A DNA stretch of 64,000 nt from Atrina japonica (taxonomy: Eukaryota > Mollusca > Bivalvia > Pterioida > Pinnidae). Under the pieces are notes generated by a model, which was not told where the DNA came from, made no database searches, and was given only the letters and a program-made list of their open reading frames with translations. Below are positions 1-14,200 of this stretch, piece after piece. The position numbers were made by a program, and so were the translations under genes. Numbering within the stretch: position 1 is the first letter of the stretch; each line of letters starts with the position of its first letter. The stretch covers positions 186,001-250,000 of the forward strand of contig BROG01000644.1 of the NCBI GenBank assembly GCA_030159075.1, written 5' to 3'.

Positions 1-3000
1 GATTGCCATAGAAACACACTGTTAGAGCACTCTGTAGGATCTAACATCATCCTATTAGTAAATAAATTAAAAAAAAACATAGATGATTGTCATACTCTTG
101 AAAACCAAATGCTATTGTGGCATAGATTCTATGTATTTTCAAGTTTTATAGTTTGAGTTTGAATTATCTCCCCTGATTCTCCAACCAGTAGATACCAACT
201 TTCAGTAGAGCAATATGATTATATGTAAAGTGATCATATAATTATGTTTATTTATGATCAAAGATCAGAAGACATGTTGTTTATGGTCCGTCTGTTTGTC
301 TAAATAGACCAAACAGATAAACCAAATAGACAAACAGATGGACTATAAACACCATGATCAGAAGACATATTGTTTATGGTCTGTCTGTTTGTCTAAATAG
401 GACAAACAGAAGGACCATAAACACCATCAGAAGACATATTGTTTATGGTCTGTCTGTTTGGTTTGACTGTTTGCACCATTTTGGTTTCTGTCGAACAATT
501 TCATTTTCTTTCTTCAAAATTCACCATAAATTAGATATGTTGATTATCATTTATAAAGTCTAAGGTGAGTTAATTTATGGACAACATTTGGGAAATTTTG
601 CCAATTTTGGACTATATATTCTTCAAAATGACTTACTTCGGTGAAGGGAGGGGGGGGGGGGGCTCTATATTGTTTCTTCTTTTTTTTTAATATTGGATAT
701 ATTTCTTTGACAAAAACAAAAAGTTGATAAAATCATTCTTTTTCTAAATAACATGAATAGATATTGTATCTCTAACAAACTTCAGTGAAGCTTTATCGAC
801 ACTAAGTTAATTATCTTTATATTCAAATAAATAATTAAATGCGAGATTCAGTTCAGTAAATATAAAAATTAATTCATATTGATAGTCTGAACTTAATTCC
901 AAATGTTTTACCAAAAATAAAATGTTGCAGAAAAGAGCAGTGGCTTTACTCTTCTCTGTGAGCAATACTTTTGAGTCTCTGTGTTTTCTAGATCAGCTTT
1001 TCTGTTAATTGATAAAATGACTGCGAGTTATTATGATGTCTCTTCAAATTGTTTGCTTCTCTGTATGGTTTTGTTTGTTGTTTTTTTTTTTTGGTCTTTT
1101 CAAAGAACTATTTGAAATTGAAGTAACCTAGATAGTTTAAAATTACTAACCAGTAATTTTTATCTATCTCCTATACATTGTCATCAAACATGCAGTATGT
1201 GAATAGTTGATTAATTGTCAGTGTGGCCTTTTGAATTTCAAATTTCAAATTAGTCCAAAAAGTAGAAAAAAAATATCATCTTTACTTGTAAGATCACTTA
1301 AGCTAAATTTATCATTTTTGTTGTTCTGAAATTATACTTCACCCCCAAAATAAATAAATAAAGTAACCTAAAGTATACTTGATGTTAGCAAAATTGTTGG
1401 CAGAAATGTTATCACTGCTATATGTTATTGTGCCCTTTAAACATTATCTACAATTTTGCTAAAATTTGACAATGCCTTTGCATTCATTGTTTTAGAAAAT
1501 TGCATTCCCAGTTGAAACATACTAGGATGAACAACAAAATAATATGTCTATATATGGTAAAACCAATACAGAAAAATGTTGAATTATTTATATTAAGTTA
1601 ATGTTGCTATGTTTAACTCAAGAAATAACAACAACAACAACAACAACAAAATTATGACATAGAGAAAACTAAAATTTGATATTACACACAAATCAAAGAG
1701 CATGTTGTTGAATGTATCCTTGTAAATATATGGTATCTTGTCTTACCCTTCATGTCCTTATATGGATTATCTGTAAACTGTAAACAGGAATAGCAACATA
1801 TCTCGTCATTGAAAATTGAAGTTGGGATAAATAAAAAATTATTAGATTCAGAAACAGAGTGGTCAGGTAATAAGTATTACAGAGTACATTTTGCACATAC
1901 TGTACACATATATTTCTGTTACATATATAGTTACATCTTTGGTGTAGGGATACATTAATGATACCAGGGCTTTTTTTTTGTTTTTTTTTACCTTTTTTGG
2001 AACCTAGCCCATGGCACTGGAATTGGGAATTCCACAGCATTTTGGCTCAAAATAAGGAATTTGTCTCTTATTTTTCTATTTTTTTTTGGTTTCACTTATT
2101 TTCCTATTGCTATCTTTTTTTATTGTCAAGTTGTTGTATTTCAACTTTTAAAGAAAAAAATATCAGCAGAAAAATGAAGAGATGTCATGTTATGTTCCAG
2201 TTTGTGAATTTCTGGCAAAAGATTGGGAAAAAAGATATGATTTACAATTGGGAATAAAGCCCAATATCATCTGTAAAGTTGGAGAGAAAAAAAACATTGA
2301 TATGTTTATTATAGAAAAACTTTAAATTTCAGCTTTGCTTTAGACTGGTTACAGTTGTCTTGACATGTTTTTCCATAGATCTTTATTCTTTATCAATTAT
2401 CAACTTCTTTATCCCGTCCTGCTCTGTGGAGGTCTTAAAATACTATTTTGTAAAAAAAATCATAACACTGATTTCTAGTGTAAAATATGTAATGTTATAA
2501 AAGACTCTACAAAGATGTTGAATAAGTGCAAATGTACCCAGAAATTGTGGGAAAATAACTGTTTGTGTTTTACTCTGTTGACATTTTTTCATTTCTAAAT
2601 ATTGCTATATTGAATCATTGAATGTTTGTACTTGACATCGTCACCTTGATTCCTTTAGTTGAATTTCTCATTGAATTTATAAACAAATGTATTGGTTTAT
2701 AAAAGAAATTAAATTTAAGAGATATGGTAAGTTTGGGAATCAGTCAATATCTGTATCCATAAGTCTCACTGTATTATGATAACTATCTAGGCATAATTTG
2801 ATAGATTTATTGTAAACATCCAAATGTTTGTACATCATTGGTATGACAGTTATCATTTGGAATTTAAAATGATGAGAGATAACTCACGATCTTAACCATG
2901 TAGTCAATACAGAACACAGACAACACATATAATTATTTCTGCTCAGATTAACCATTGCAAAAGATAATGCAATGAAATATTGCAAAATTAACCCCCAGTG

Positions 3001-3429
3001 AAATCTCGACTGTAACAAGATTTGTAATAATGTTTCATTGCTGTAAAATAGATTACATTATAATAATGTGTATGTATGTACTGTTACAGTTTTATCAAAT
3101 ACAACACCCTACATCTTGATTCTTTATTTAGTGCACATTTAATTAGGGACATGCTGGTTTCTTATTACAGCGTTTACCACTACTCAATCAATCATTTATC
3201 AGAAAATTTGATTCTTTATTTCAGGGGTAAATATTTCAATTTATTTTGAGTATGATATTAGGTTTTCATTATATTTAATTGGGTAGTTATTTTCATGAAC
3301 AAAAGAAAATATTATGAACTGGAGTGTATTCAAATTATTTCATTTATATTATTATGTTATATTGTCAATTTGATTTTTACTAGACATTTAACATGTATGT
3401 AACTAATGGAGTTCCCATTGTGATTTCAG
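1..3429. other. Upstream non-coding region, no exon recognised
   Basis: AT-rich sequence with short homopolymer runs, including a G run at about 649-662. I found no open segment with splice borders that I could join to the exon starting at 3430. It is probably a long intron or upstream sequence of that gene. The only structured part is the hairpin-forming repeat at 262-470. Confidence 0.5.
262..470. repeat. Tandem hairpin-forming repeat
   Basis: Three copies of a unit starting GATCAGAAGACAT and running into TGTTTATGGTC(C/T)GTCTGT occur at about 264, 357 and 427. Between them lie inverted copies such as AGACAAACAGATGGACTATA. Adjacent copies can therefore fold back on each other. Confidence 0.7.
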
Positions 3430-4617
3430 ACTCCGCAACACCAATTTATTCGACAACCCAGACACTCGCCTCTCCCTTAGACAATTATCAACTCCAATCA
3501 GAAAACAGCTTAACTCCGCACCCGTAAGTACATTTGTGATATAGATTTCATCAGATCATTCTTTAATAAACATTTTTTAGCCAAATGTATAGGTGATCAG
3601 GTGATGGAAAAAAAATTGAAGGAATTTAATGTTGAACTTTTTTAAAAGCTTTGGCATTTGGCCTGCCTCTGATATGCAATCTGACTGTATAATACTGGAC
3701 CATATTAGTCAAATCGTGCATAATTTACTATGTTTTGGAATTCTACTATAACATTTTTATAAGTACATTCAATCTATTATGAACACTTTTGTTGTGCATC
3801 AGAATCATGTTAAGTTCATATTGATACATCTAGACTTGATCATTGATCTTTATTTGGAAACATGTAAGATTGGTTAATATCTTCACATGATATCATGTGA
3901 GGACATAGTTGTGGTAACAATATAAGCTTTATTAACATCACATTATTTCATATTAGAACAAAGTTTGGTTAGTGTTTGAGTATGCAGTCATATATGAGTT
4001 AATACATATGAGAACAGTAATAATGTAACATATAAACTTGGTTAACATGTTCACTTGATTTCATGTGAGAACATCAGTGTAGCAACAATTAATATCAACT
4101 GACTATATGTGATTGTTTGAATCATGTTACCTGTATATGAATATACCTGAGAATATCTGTATGGTAACATATAAGCTTAATTTATTTGTTGTTTTACATT
4201 CTGCTAAACATTTTACATTAGACATCAGTTTTAAGTCTTGTCTGAAAGACCAATCAGTTTCATTTTTATACTGAGCACTTGGCAAAGAAGCAGTCACAGC
4301 CTTTTATTAACTCATCAACCCCTCAAAAAGATTGGACTCTTCTATATATCAATGATTAGATCAGTCCAAGTGTGTCTTTCGGGATAAATGAGTTAAAGTG
4401 TTCCAGTAGATATGACTCCATACTAAAACATGGGACCTGTGGCCAATTGTTTAGAGTATCGCCTTTTGAACCATTAAGTCTCTCACTTTTAGTCAGTGCA
4501 GGTTCAAGTTCTGCTGGAATCTTGGCTGATTTTTGTGAGAAAGTTTTCCAGTTTACTTGCAGAAAGCTGGTAGTCTCTGAAAAATCATTGAATCATTGTG
4601 TTGTGTAAAATACTATT

Positions 4618-4713
<96 letters not shown>

Positions 4714-5042
4714 ATATACATGTGTATATATATATTGGACCTAGCTCTCAGGCTGACAGTGCTTCAAATGCTTTAATACTCTACCACTGCACACAGTCTA
4801 TAAGCTTGATTGGTATACTCATATGAGAACATCACTGTAGTCATGTAGATAAGAATCAATTCCACGTTAACTACTTCACATACTTCAACTTAACGTATCT
4901 ATTTTACTTAAATGATTTTCTTTTTGTACAGGATTCCACCAGTATAATGAATTATGAAGTAAAGAGACAAACCACTTCATCAAGGTCTTTGCGTACCCAG
5001 AGAACAACTCCCAGTAGACTGATGGTGTTTTGGGTGGAATAA
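3430..5042 (+). CDS. C-terminal two exons of an unidentified gene
   Basis: Exon 3430-3523 is preceded by TGATTTCAG and followed by GTAAGTA. It reads one codon-completing base and then 31 codons starting [15 protein letters not shown]. The intron is 3524-4931. The last exon, 4932-5042, follows TTTTTGTACAG, keeps phase 0 and gives 36 codons plus TAA. The tail is basic and rich in Ser and Thr ([18 protein letters not shown]) and ends in LMVFWVE. A C-terminal aromatic motif after a low-complexity basic region faintly recalls Nup35, but I cannot support that name. The upstream exons are not in view. A possible poly(A) signal AATAAA lies at 5899-5904. The matching splice phases are the main evidence for a real gene. 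Confidence 0.55.
4432..4735 (+). mobile_element. tRNA-derived SINE with (TA)n tail
   Basis: A degenerate tRNA-like head contains a B-box-like GGTTCAAGTTCTG. It is followed by the family core GTGAGAAAGTTTTCCAGTTT and CTGGTAGTCTCTG, then about 40 TA repeats (4622-4701) grading into TGTA repeats. It sits in the intron of the unidentified gene. The same core occurs near 48660 on this strand and, inverted, in several other places. Confidence 0.7.
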
Positions 5043-8000
5043 TAATTTAAAGCAAATATCTGATGTATCGACTGTTTGACTTGTCACACAAAATATCAAA
5101 GCACCAAGATGAGATTCTGCAGAAGAATGCCACACCTTTTTATGGGATTTCTAAGGGGTTTTTAATCAGTTATTAAAAATTTTTTTTAAATGATATACTC
5201 ATGACTGTGGAAGCTGAAAAAGAAAAGGAAGTTTTCAGTTGATATGGAAGGGTTGTATGAAATAGCTGGTCTCAGTTTATTGTCAGTTTTAAATCATCAT
5301 AATGATTGTTATCTGTGTGTTATCTGTTTGGAATCAGTGCTATGTAAATAAGTACAAGATACACTATCATATAAGTTGCTAGTCTTAAGTATTCATATTC
5401 ACATACCTCATTGTACATAAATAATACTTTCTGTAGAATATACATTCTATTGTGTCTCTATTTTATCTGCCAGTAGTCCTCTAGGTCAGACATTAGTTTG
5501 GCCCTTCCTCATTTATTTTTTTTTTTATTTATTTATTTTTTTTATTTTTTTGGCATCTGAAGAGTATTTGGGTTTTCTGCTTATGACTCAGTTTCCTTCA
5601 CGGGGAGTAAAAAGTGAATGGTCAGACTGGGATTCAAGCACAGGCCTCTTGCAATCTGTTTGGATGCAGATACCAACCCGAATTCCCTGTTACATAAGGA
5701 AATTTATGACTTCTTTGAATATGTAATCTGATTCTTCTAGTGCCATAATGGTTGTAAAGTTTGTACCGTATACTAGATGGTTAGTATTGGTGAGTAATGT
5801 ATATAGAATTTACATACAACAGTGTAGTTATTTGGTTCAATGATATAGAATGTAGAATAATCCCAAGTAGCTGTGTAACAGAAATACAGTCATATCTCAA
5901 TAAAATCTGGTATTATTATATGGGTATCCTTGTGTATAAAAAGTAACAAAGCTCCTAACTGATGCAATTAATGTTAATACATCGTATACTTATATTTATT
6001 CTGTCTTCAGATAGAACTGGGTTCGTTTTGTATAGAATGTATATATCTCCTTGAGCCTACAGTGTTGTTACATATGAAGTCACTAATATATTGACTGCAG
6101 CCAAAGACTTGATAATGATTGTTTATACACCGTATATATGCCTCAAATTACATTTAACATTTTGTAAGAGATTACACATAAACATGGGCTAGAACCACAT
6201 CTACATATCATATTCACTTTCAAAAACAAACTTATAGATCTCAATTTTTTGTGAACAGCATATTTGTAAGTAGCCTGAATGTTGATTTTGTAAATGTTAG
6301 ATATTGGTGTTGGGAAGTATATATCTATAAGTGTGTTTGTTGGTGCTGTTATATGTACTGTTAAGAATCTCTGTGGCAGGAGCTGGGATTCACCAATTTG
6401 AGAGCACAGTCACACACAGAATGTTTATCATTCCGATCTTAGAAATGAAAATAAATTTTCATCTCTATGAAAACATATTTTTCATTAACAACACATACTT
6501 CAAGTATAATACAGGTAAATTTTTTTAGATGTGCACAAACAAAATTTTAGTACTGTCTTCAGAAGAAATAAAATAGTTTCACTTTTTATTTTGTATGCAG
6601 TATATAGAATTTTATATTTCAACCGATCTTTTGGTTTTCACTCAGTATTATATATTTTTTTATTTTGCTTGAACTTAATTATCTGCCAGAGTTGGTGACA
6701 CCAAGTCAAGATATGATTTCTTGTACATGTATAATGCAACTGTTGTAAGATTGTATGCACATATTTCACACAAGTATATCTTTTACTGGCCACCATTGAT
6801 ATCTTTCTCAAGAACATTTTACAATATTTTACTTTACCATGAATTCTATTTTATTGTACATAGAAGATTATTTATTTACCAAAATATTTTTACTCATTTT
6901 ATTTCCAATTTAATTTTCAGAATATTTTTCTAAATTTATTACAGTACAGCATTTGTAAGTTTACTGCTTACTCTTTGGAATTTTTATTTGAAATTGAAGT
7001 CATTCTTTGCATTTGCATTCTTTAACATTTTAGATGACTCGATACTTTGGAACTTCCATTATCATTGCTGGTTTTTTTATCATTTCTTTCAAGTTTTGTA
7101 AGAAAGCAAAAAAAAAGGTTGTGAAAGTCAGAAAATTTATGTCAGATGAGTTGTATGAGAGTCAGAAAATTTATGTCAGATGAGTTATAAAATTTATGCT
7201 GTCATATTAATCAAGTGTAACTGTGATATCTAGAATCATTTTGTATTTTTTATAATTTTAAAACATTAACTATTTCTTTTAAGTTGGTTTACTTTCCTTA
7301 AATTGTATAGTTTATCTATAAATCATTTTTAAACCTGTTACACATTTGAATAAAACAAGTTGAACCTTGAATAATTTCTGTAGCATTATTAAAGATGATG
7401 GCATTACCTGTAACATACTTTTTTTTTTTACCTGGAAGATCTGATAACAAGCACAATACTCATTTCAGACATTGACAAAATGCTGAATGTTTCCCTTTAC
7501 ATGATTTTTAAACCAGTATTTGTATAAATTTATAGTACACATTATATGACCTTGATAAAGTAAGAATGTCAAATCCTCTGTGAAATTCCACCGGTAACTA
7601 TAGTCCAATGCACGTAAGATGATGAGGTGGAGTAACCTTTTGATTATCATACGGATGGCTCTACTCACATTTCGGTTAAGACACAGTTCACTGAAAAAAC
7701 GATTTATTCCTTACTTGATGCTCACAGATATAGGGACAAGTAGAGACCGTTAGTCTTGTCGGTGTACTTTTAATGTCATTATGCTTTATTACCTAAAATT
7801 TAAACTCGTACAGGTCAAGATAGGGTCACGAATGAAGATAAAATGTGGATGGACCTTGGTCATTTTGCTGCCATTCACTTCAGCGTTAAAATGGAAATAG
7901 ACACTTTTTATCAATTTTTAATGTCATTATATTAAGTGATAATTTTATAAAAAAAAAAATTGGTGTGTAAATCATCAGTACCAAATTTCAATCCACTACA

Positions 8001-8544
8001 AGTGATTTTTTATGAATACATATATTTCTTCCATGGTTTTTCAAATTTAATATGATTTATAGGTAAAAGTAAATTGATCTAATTAATGGCAAGATTATTT
8101 TTAAAAATATATAAGATATTGATTATGTACATTGGTTTTCAAATTGTTACAACAACAAAATATTTTTAGTGTCCCCAAAATATCGGGACACATTTTCTGT
8201 ACATTGAGAGTAATCAAAATATTGAGCGCAGTACCTCTAACAAGTTTAGTACATTGGTGTTTTTATGAGGAAGATTTCGTAGTTTTAAACTATATAAGTA
8301 CTGTATGTATTTGTGGTTAGGTACAGCATTGAACAGTAGAATTTTTAATTGTAAATTACTTTTCGAGAAATGTCTTCTTTTTTTTTTTAGCATGTGTTAC
8401 AGTTCCTTTACAAAAAATAAAGAGCATTACAATTGTGCTGGGTATCTTGTTTTTATTACATCTATGTGAAATCTTGCAGTTATAATAGAGTTCAATACAA
8501 TGTACACAGATATATAACGTCGTACTGCACTGCAGATGGAAACA

Positions 8545-9450
8545 GAAATTCAGCCAGGACTACTTTACTAAATGGAATTCCATTCATCCAAAATATTTGA
8601 TGACTTTGTTGAAGAGAATTGAAAATGAAATTTGTGTATGCATTTAAATAAGGAGCATAATAAATACAAAATATTTGTATCTGCAGATTGCCGCAGGGAA
8701 AGAATTCAACAGGAGTGTAGCTTCTGCTTCAATGACCTCTTGCAGTCTGCTGATATAGATTATAGTAGTTGTCTATTTCATTTGTAACATTGTATTGGCA
8801 GTTGTGTATGGAAATTACACCTGAACTACTTTTCTAAATGACATTCCATTCATCGAAAATATTTGATCACGTCATCAGAGAAATGAATTTTAAAATTGTG
8901 TACACAATTAAATATGGGGTAAGTGATATAAAACCACACAAATGTTTCTATCGGTATCATCAGACTGCACTTAATAATTGTATAGATCTACCAAGGTTAA
9001 CTAAATCATAATAGGTTTGAAAGGCTACTTGTTGACACAAAAATATTGTTTCAGTAATGCATGGAATTCATGCAGGGCATCGTTTTATCTGTACAACTTA
9101 TTTATTAGCGCCGTATTGTTTTGGGTTTTTCAGATAACCCAGATGTACCACTTTGCCTTGATATAGTTGAATCCTTCCAATACAACTCTTGTGCAGTCTG
9201 ATGATACCGAGAGAAATATGTGTATAGGTATACCAAGGTAAATTGGCACATTTTTACAAAAATGAGTTTAGATTGAATCATAACAGGCCTGACCGACTTG
9301 TTTATGACAACACAAATATTAGAGCTACAGTAATACATCGAGTCAGGTTTTGGAAAATAGACCATGTTTTGGGTTTTTTAGATGGAATCTGGATGTGCCA
9401 CTACCTTGGTACCTTTGTATCTATATTTGTCGTAAGACTAGTCTCTATGG
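8545..9450. repeat. Diverged tandem duplication
   Basis: The block around ATTCCATTCATC(C/G)AAAATA with TTTGAT(G/C)AC recurs at about 8576 and 8842. A second pair shares a chromosome-walk order of ATACCAAGG or TACCAAGG, then AATCATAA(T/C)AGG and ACAAATATT-like blocks, near 8990 and 9235. Period is about 250-270 bp and divergence is high. Confidence 0.45.
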
Positions 9451-9744
9451 TCTAACCTACAATGACTGAAAGCTAAACAGTTTTGCCAGAAATGAAAAAA
9501 AAAAATCTTTACAACCAGATTTACACAGCTAGCTGTAGGATACTTGCACAAAAGTTAACATGATCATATCATACATGTCCATTTTTTTCAAATATGCTTG
9601 TCGCAAGACAGAATTGACATAACATTTCCTGCTTTGGGAAATCCATACATATTAGACATGTTTTTGTTATCCAAATGGATGAATTTTTCCAAGATATTTA
9701 GGAATACTAGATCAAGACTCTTCAATGGTGTTCTACACCACACT

Positions 9745-9885
9745 GAACAACTTTCCTGTCATATGGATGCAGCCAGATTTTAATGGAGAGGAGACCACTG
9801 GCTTTCTAGGAGTAAACTGCCGACTTTCTCCCAGCATTAGTTTAGCATTTAGATCAGAATTGCAATGCTCTGACCACCCAAAACT
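9745..9885 (-). mobile_element. SINE remnant (minus)
   Basis: On the minus strand this reads a head with TGGTCAGAGCATTGC (A-box-like), then GGGAGAAAGTCGGCAGTTTA and the AGCCAGTGGTCTCCTCTCC block that marks the SINE family of this window. Confidence 0.6.
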
Positions 9886-10214
9886 AGCTCACCTTTGGTA
9901 AAGGACAGACCAGCACGTGCCATACAGAAGTCAAGTGTTACCATTGGTGCTGATGGGATGGTACTAGCCAAAAGTAAGTGCCCCCAAACAACTAAATACA
10001 ATGTACTCCCATGTTGGTGGAGGACATGTTACCATTGGTGCAGATGGCCTGGTACTAGCTGTCAGTTCCTGCCAATGCTAAGTGCCCCCAAACTCAATAC
10101 TTCGATGTCTTGTTGTTCAAGGTCATGTTTAAATCAAGAGAGACAACCGAGTCAGTTTTTAACCCTTTAACCTCCAAAACAATAAATATAGAGCATACCA
10201 TGTAGATATTATGG

Positions 10215-10340
10215 GGTTAAATGGTGGAGAAAATCCAGTTTTAATATACCAAGGAAAAGACCACAGAAGTGTAAGTTGGCAAACTCCATCAAATAATCAG
10301 TTCAGGTTCCAACGGAATTCACAATGACTGGAGTTGTGAA
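10215..10340 (-). mobile_element. SINE remnant (minus), degraded
   Basis: Contains the inverted family blocks AATGGTGGAGAAAATCCAGT and AGTTGGCAAACT. The tRNA head is not clear. Confidence 0.45.
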
Positions 10341-11167
10341 GCTTCACGATTTAGTGCACTATAAGTATAAGTAATAACAAAACTAATTTTGTTGACGATT
10401 TATTCAACAAAAATAAATTGAAAAAATTGGTTTTAATAATCATTTTTATCATAGAAAAAACTGGTATTATAGAAACCAGGGAACGGTGGACTTTCATTGC
10501 ACTGTAGAACTTTTTCAACCCATTTACTTTGATATCCTCAACGATACACTTATATGAAAGATTAGTAAATCAAATGTAAATGTTGCAAGTAATTTTTTCT
10601 TGGATCCTTAAGCTGCCGTTTCAATATGCCGAATTAAATTATTACATGATTTCTTGTGAACAAATAAAGATCTCTTCGCATCTTTTTGAAAATAATGTGT
10701 GTACTTCATTAAAGATCAAAGAAATTTCATTTGATTTATCTTTCAACATAGCACTGGCCTGATGAAGGCAAAACAACAAGCATGTGATCAATGAAGAAAA
10801 TTAACATGGGCAAATACTACTCCCAACATCAATTACATAAATGCATAAAGTTACAAACATTTGAAATGTACATCATCATCTTCTCCAAAAAATATAAGTG
10901 AATGTTGCCCTGTATAAATACCGGTACAGCAGACATTTAACAATCTGGACTATTACGTCACAGCATCTAGTTGATAATTAACAGTCGTTTGCATAGCTCA
11001 ACATTAAATAACGGGTATTTTGGGAGGGGGGACCGAGTCATTGTTGTTAGCACTATATCTTAGTCTGTTTTCCATCATCATAATACATTAAATACATGCA
11101 ACACTCTAGGTGCTACATGGTCACAAAATCTGATCCAAATTCAACCTTGAAAGAAATAGTTTCATGT

Positions 11168-11230
11168 TCATGACGCCACAGCTTCCGCTGGCTTAGCATC
11201 ACTTTCAGCTTTCTTCTTCTCATCAACATC
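11168..11230 (-). CDS. NASP: NASP last coding exon
   Basis: Acceptor TTCTTTTTTCAG. It encodes [20 protein letters not shown] and then TGA at 11168-11170. The tail is alanine-rich and charged, as in other NASPs. Confidence 0.9.
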   Translation of the reverse strand, partial: DVDEKKKAESDAKPAEAVAS

Positions 11231-14200
11231 CTGAAAAAAGAACACGATTAAATCTTATGCAGTAATGTCACCAGCCAGTTACCTACTTAAGTAGAAGCCT
11301 TATTCATTACCTATCAAAAGAGTCATTTTATATCAAAGCTCACCTTACACCAACTTAGTTGAAACACCCCCTCCCCCCATTAAAATAGCCTCAACCAATC
11401 TTCCTAAACAGTATCAAATATAGACTAAACCCAAATCAGAATCACTTCTGCAAAAATTATAGATCTAATCCACAGACTGCTAGTAATCACAAGAAATATA
11501 TGTCATGCAAGTTAATTTGATGTATAAGCAGTAGAATCAGGTAAACCAAATGCTCGCAAAGGCTTAAAATTTTGGCCATGTGACGCCAAAATTGATTATG
11601 TTAGATCCTTGAAGTCTTAGTCACAACCCGACACACAGGTTTTTAAATTGTGCTTCCTCTGCCCTTTTTTGTCGTAGGCGAGTAGTAGAGGTCGTGGGGG
11701 CAGAAAAAAACAAGAGGGCCTAAATCACTCACCTGAGAACAATCTACAGATGTGAAAAAAAGAACAAGATGCATATGTATATCGGGCCTAGAAACATAAA
11801 TATTGCTGTTTTAAAAATTCTTGCAAATTTACAAATGACAAGATTGAATTTTTACCATAGCTTTGTTTGGGTCTTCTTTAACACCATTTTGAGTAGCAGC
11901 ATCACCACTGCCATTTTCTTGTTTTGTTTTCTTGGATTCTATATCATTTTCTTCTTCCTCTGGTTTCCTCTGAAAAAAGTATGAGTGAAATCGATTACTG
12001 AGCATAATAAACTTCTAGCATTTATATGCAAAAGATTGAAAGCATGGATGGTAACAAGAGAGGATTTTCTCTTCAAATTTATTTACCCCCTTTATACAAG
12101 CAGATGTGTCCTATAAATGTGAATGCAACTTTTTAAATTGAAGATAAATTTGATGCAACATGCTGAGCTCTTTTACTGATTTGATTTATGATAAACAATC
12201 TTTATATCACAATATTGACCTTTGAATAAATTTTGATAGTGTTTCACCACACAAATTTTCCAGTTATATAGCTGCGGCCAATTTTTAATGGTGGGGAGAG
12301 AACACATTCACAAACCAGCAGACTTCTCGAAGTAAAACTGGTCAACTTTCTCATGAAATCGGTTTAGGTACTAGCGGGGCTCGCACCTGTGCTGACAAAA
12401 AGCGCAATGCTCGAACTACTCGGCCACCTCTTTGTATAGAACCTTTGTTTTGAAGAAATATGGACATATGCCATCAGTTGATCAGTCTTTTTTATATAGC
12501 TTCTGTAGAAATCGACTTTAAACTAAACTCTGCTTAATATTCAAACTCCTTCTGGACAAGAAAAGATCGCATGACTTCATCCCACCAGTTACTGTATAGC
12601 TAGAAATTTTCACCCCTGGTTGTTTTTGCCCTTATAAGACAGAAAGCATATTCACCTAGTCATAAATTCACTCTTATTCACCATGGTATGCCAATGCATT
12701 ATTCAGCTTGAAAATTCTGCCTTCATTTTAAATTCACCCTTTCATCTAAATAGCAGGGAAACATTCCAGGTATACAGTATATGAACAGGACTATAGTCTA
12801 GACCTTGCCAAAAATTTGAATTTGAATCAAATATTAGTAACAAATTTTTGGTATTCACTTTCAACTCCAGACACAGTATAAAGTGGAACCTTGGTATTAA
12901 AACCACCTAATTGACTCAAATCAGTCTGATAAACTAGTTTCTTAAGCAAGGGAGTCTTTAAGTGATGTTCTACTGCAATCATTGTCCACTCCCAATACTA
13001 AAATATGAATCTTGTCATAAAATGGAAATGACACCATTTGCTGACAATTTACAATTCTATGTGCAGGATGTGAACAAGAAACAAATGTTCATTTGAAAAT
13101 GTCAAAATAGATCCAAACCTTTCTTCTAATTAAATGAGTAATGTCTGTTGCCTTCTTCTGTGGCTACAAAGAAAATAAAACAAAAATGAAACATCAGCAA
13201 CAGAAAAGTCATTCATCTATGAAGTATATATGTATTTTTGTATCTCAATTTCCTGAAAATCTTTGCTTTTCGGTCAGAAACCAGTGTTACATTGTTTAAA
13301 AAACAGGAAGCACAACAGGCCATTAAGTCACCTGAGAGAAATGAATAATTACAGTGAGAATATGCTGATCATAAGAATCATACAAAGTTTTATCCCTTAA
13401 GGCTTTTACAGCCCCTATGAGTACTAGTCATTTTTCCTCCAATAACTTTATGCAGCTTCACATAGGGATGGTTCCTGAAAATTTGGTCAAATTTGAAATG
13501 TTCCATTTCTTAGGTGTTTGTGACTTGACTTAAAACCATGTCACAAGGACCCTTAGATAATAGGGAACTTTCGAATCAGCCCGAATTACCGTTATGATCC
13601 TGCATTTATTCTCGCCTTCTCGATTTTGTTCCTCATATGTTCTTCCGGTTTTCATATTTAGCTTTGCAACGTATGTAAAGTAAATGGAAATATATTTACT
13701 TTTTAGCACATTAAATCTATTCTGTATAAAGAAACCCAAGAGACTATTAAAACATACCACAGTGGGTTATGTAGTTGAATGCCAAACTACTGAAATGTAT
13801 CAGGTAGAGAAAAATGTGCAGACAGACCGGGAATCAAACCCAGGACCTTCCAAACACTTGCAAGGTGCTTTTACCAATTGTGCTACGAGGGCTATCTATA
13901 TATTATCGAAACCAAAAATAACATTGAGGAACATTTTTCTAGAATCACATAAATGGCGATAATAAAAGCAGGATTATAACGGTAATCTGGGCTAACTCGA
14001 ACGTTACCTATTCCATGCAATTTTCTAATATATCTTTGTAAACAAAAAGTCAATTTCTAGTTAAAAAGCCATTTGTAGAATAAATTCAAGCATGCACTAA
14101 AGTGACATTTATGAACAGATTTGGTTTTCATCAGCAAACTTTGAAGATGATTCAACAACCATGTATACCTAATTGGAAACAAACCCTAACCTTTGTGTCA

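Larger units (their letters stand above)
5043..11167. other. Intergenic region
   Basis: Lies between the stop of the unidentified + gene and the stop of NASP (-). No coding exon is recognisable. It holds a short duplication of GTCAGAAAATTTATGTCAGA at 7128-7185, a diverged duplication at 8545-9450, and inverted SINE remnants near 9.8 and 10.3 kb. The left part includes the 3' UTR of the + gene and the right part that of NASP. A minus-strand AATAAA at 10399-10404 is a candidate NASP poly(A) signal. Confidence 0.55.

Noticed and set aside
4596..4826. YIYIYI open frame, and a similar one at 48656-48853
   Set aside because: Translations of (TA)n tails of SINEs.
3430..5042. Naming the two-exon gene NUP35
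   Set aside because: Only a loose resemblance of a basic tail ending in aromatic residues. The RRM-like MPPN domain is not in the window, so no symbol is given.
13806..13896. Functional tRNA gene
   Set aside because: A and B boxes are good, but the acceptor stem does not pair and no anticodon arm is convincing; more likely a SINE head.
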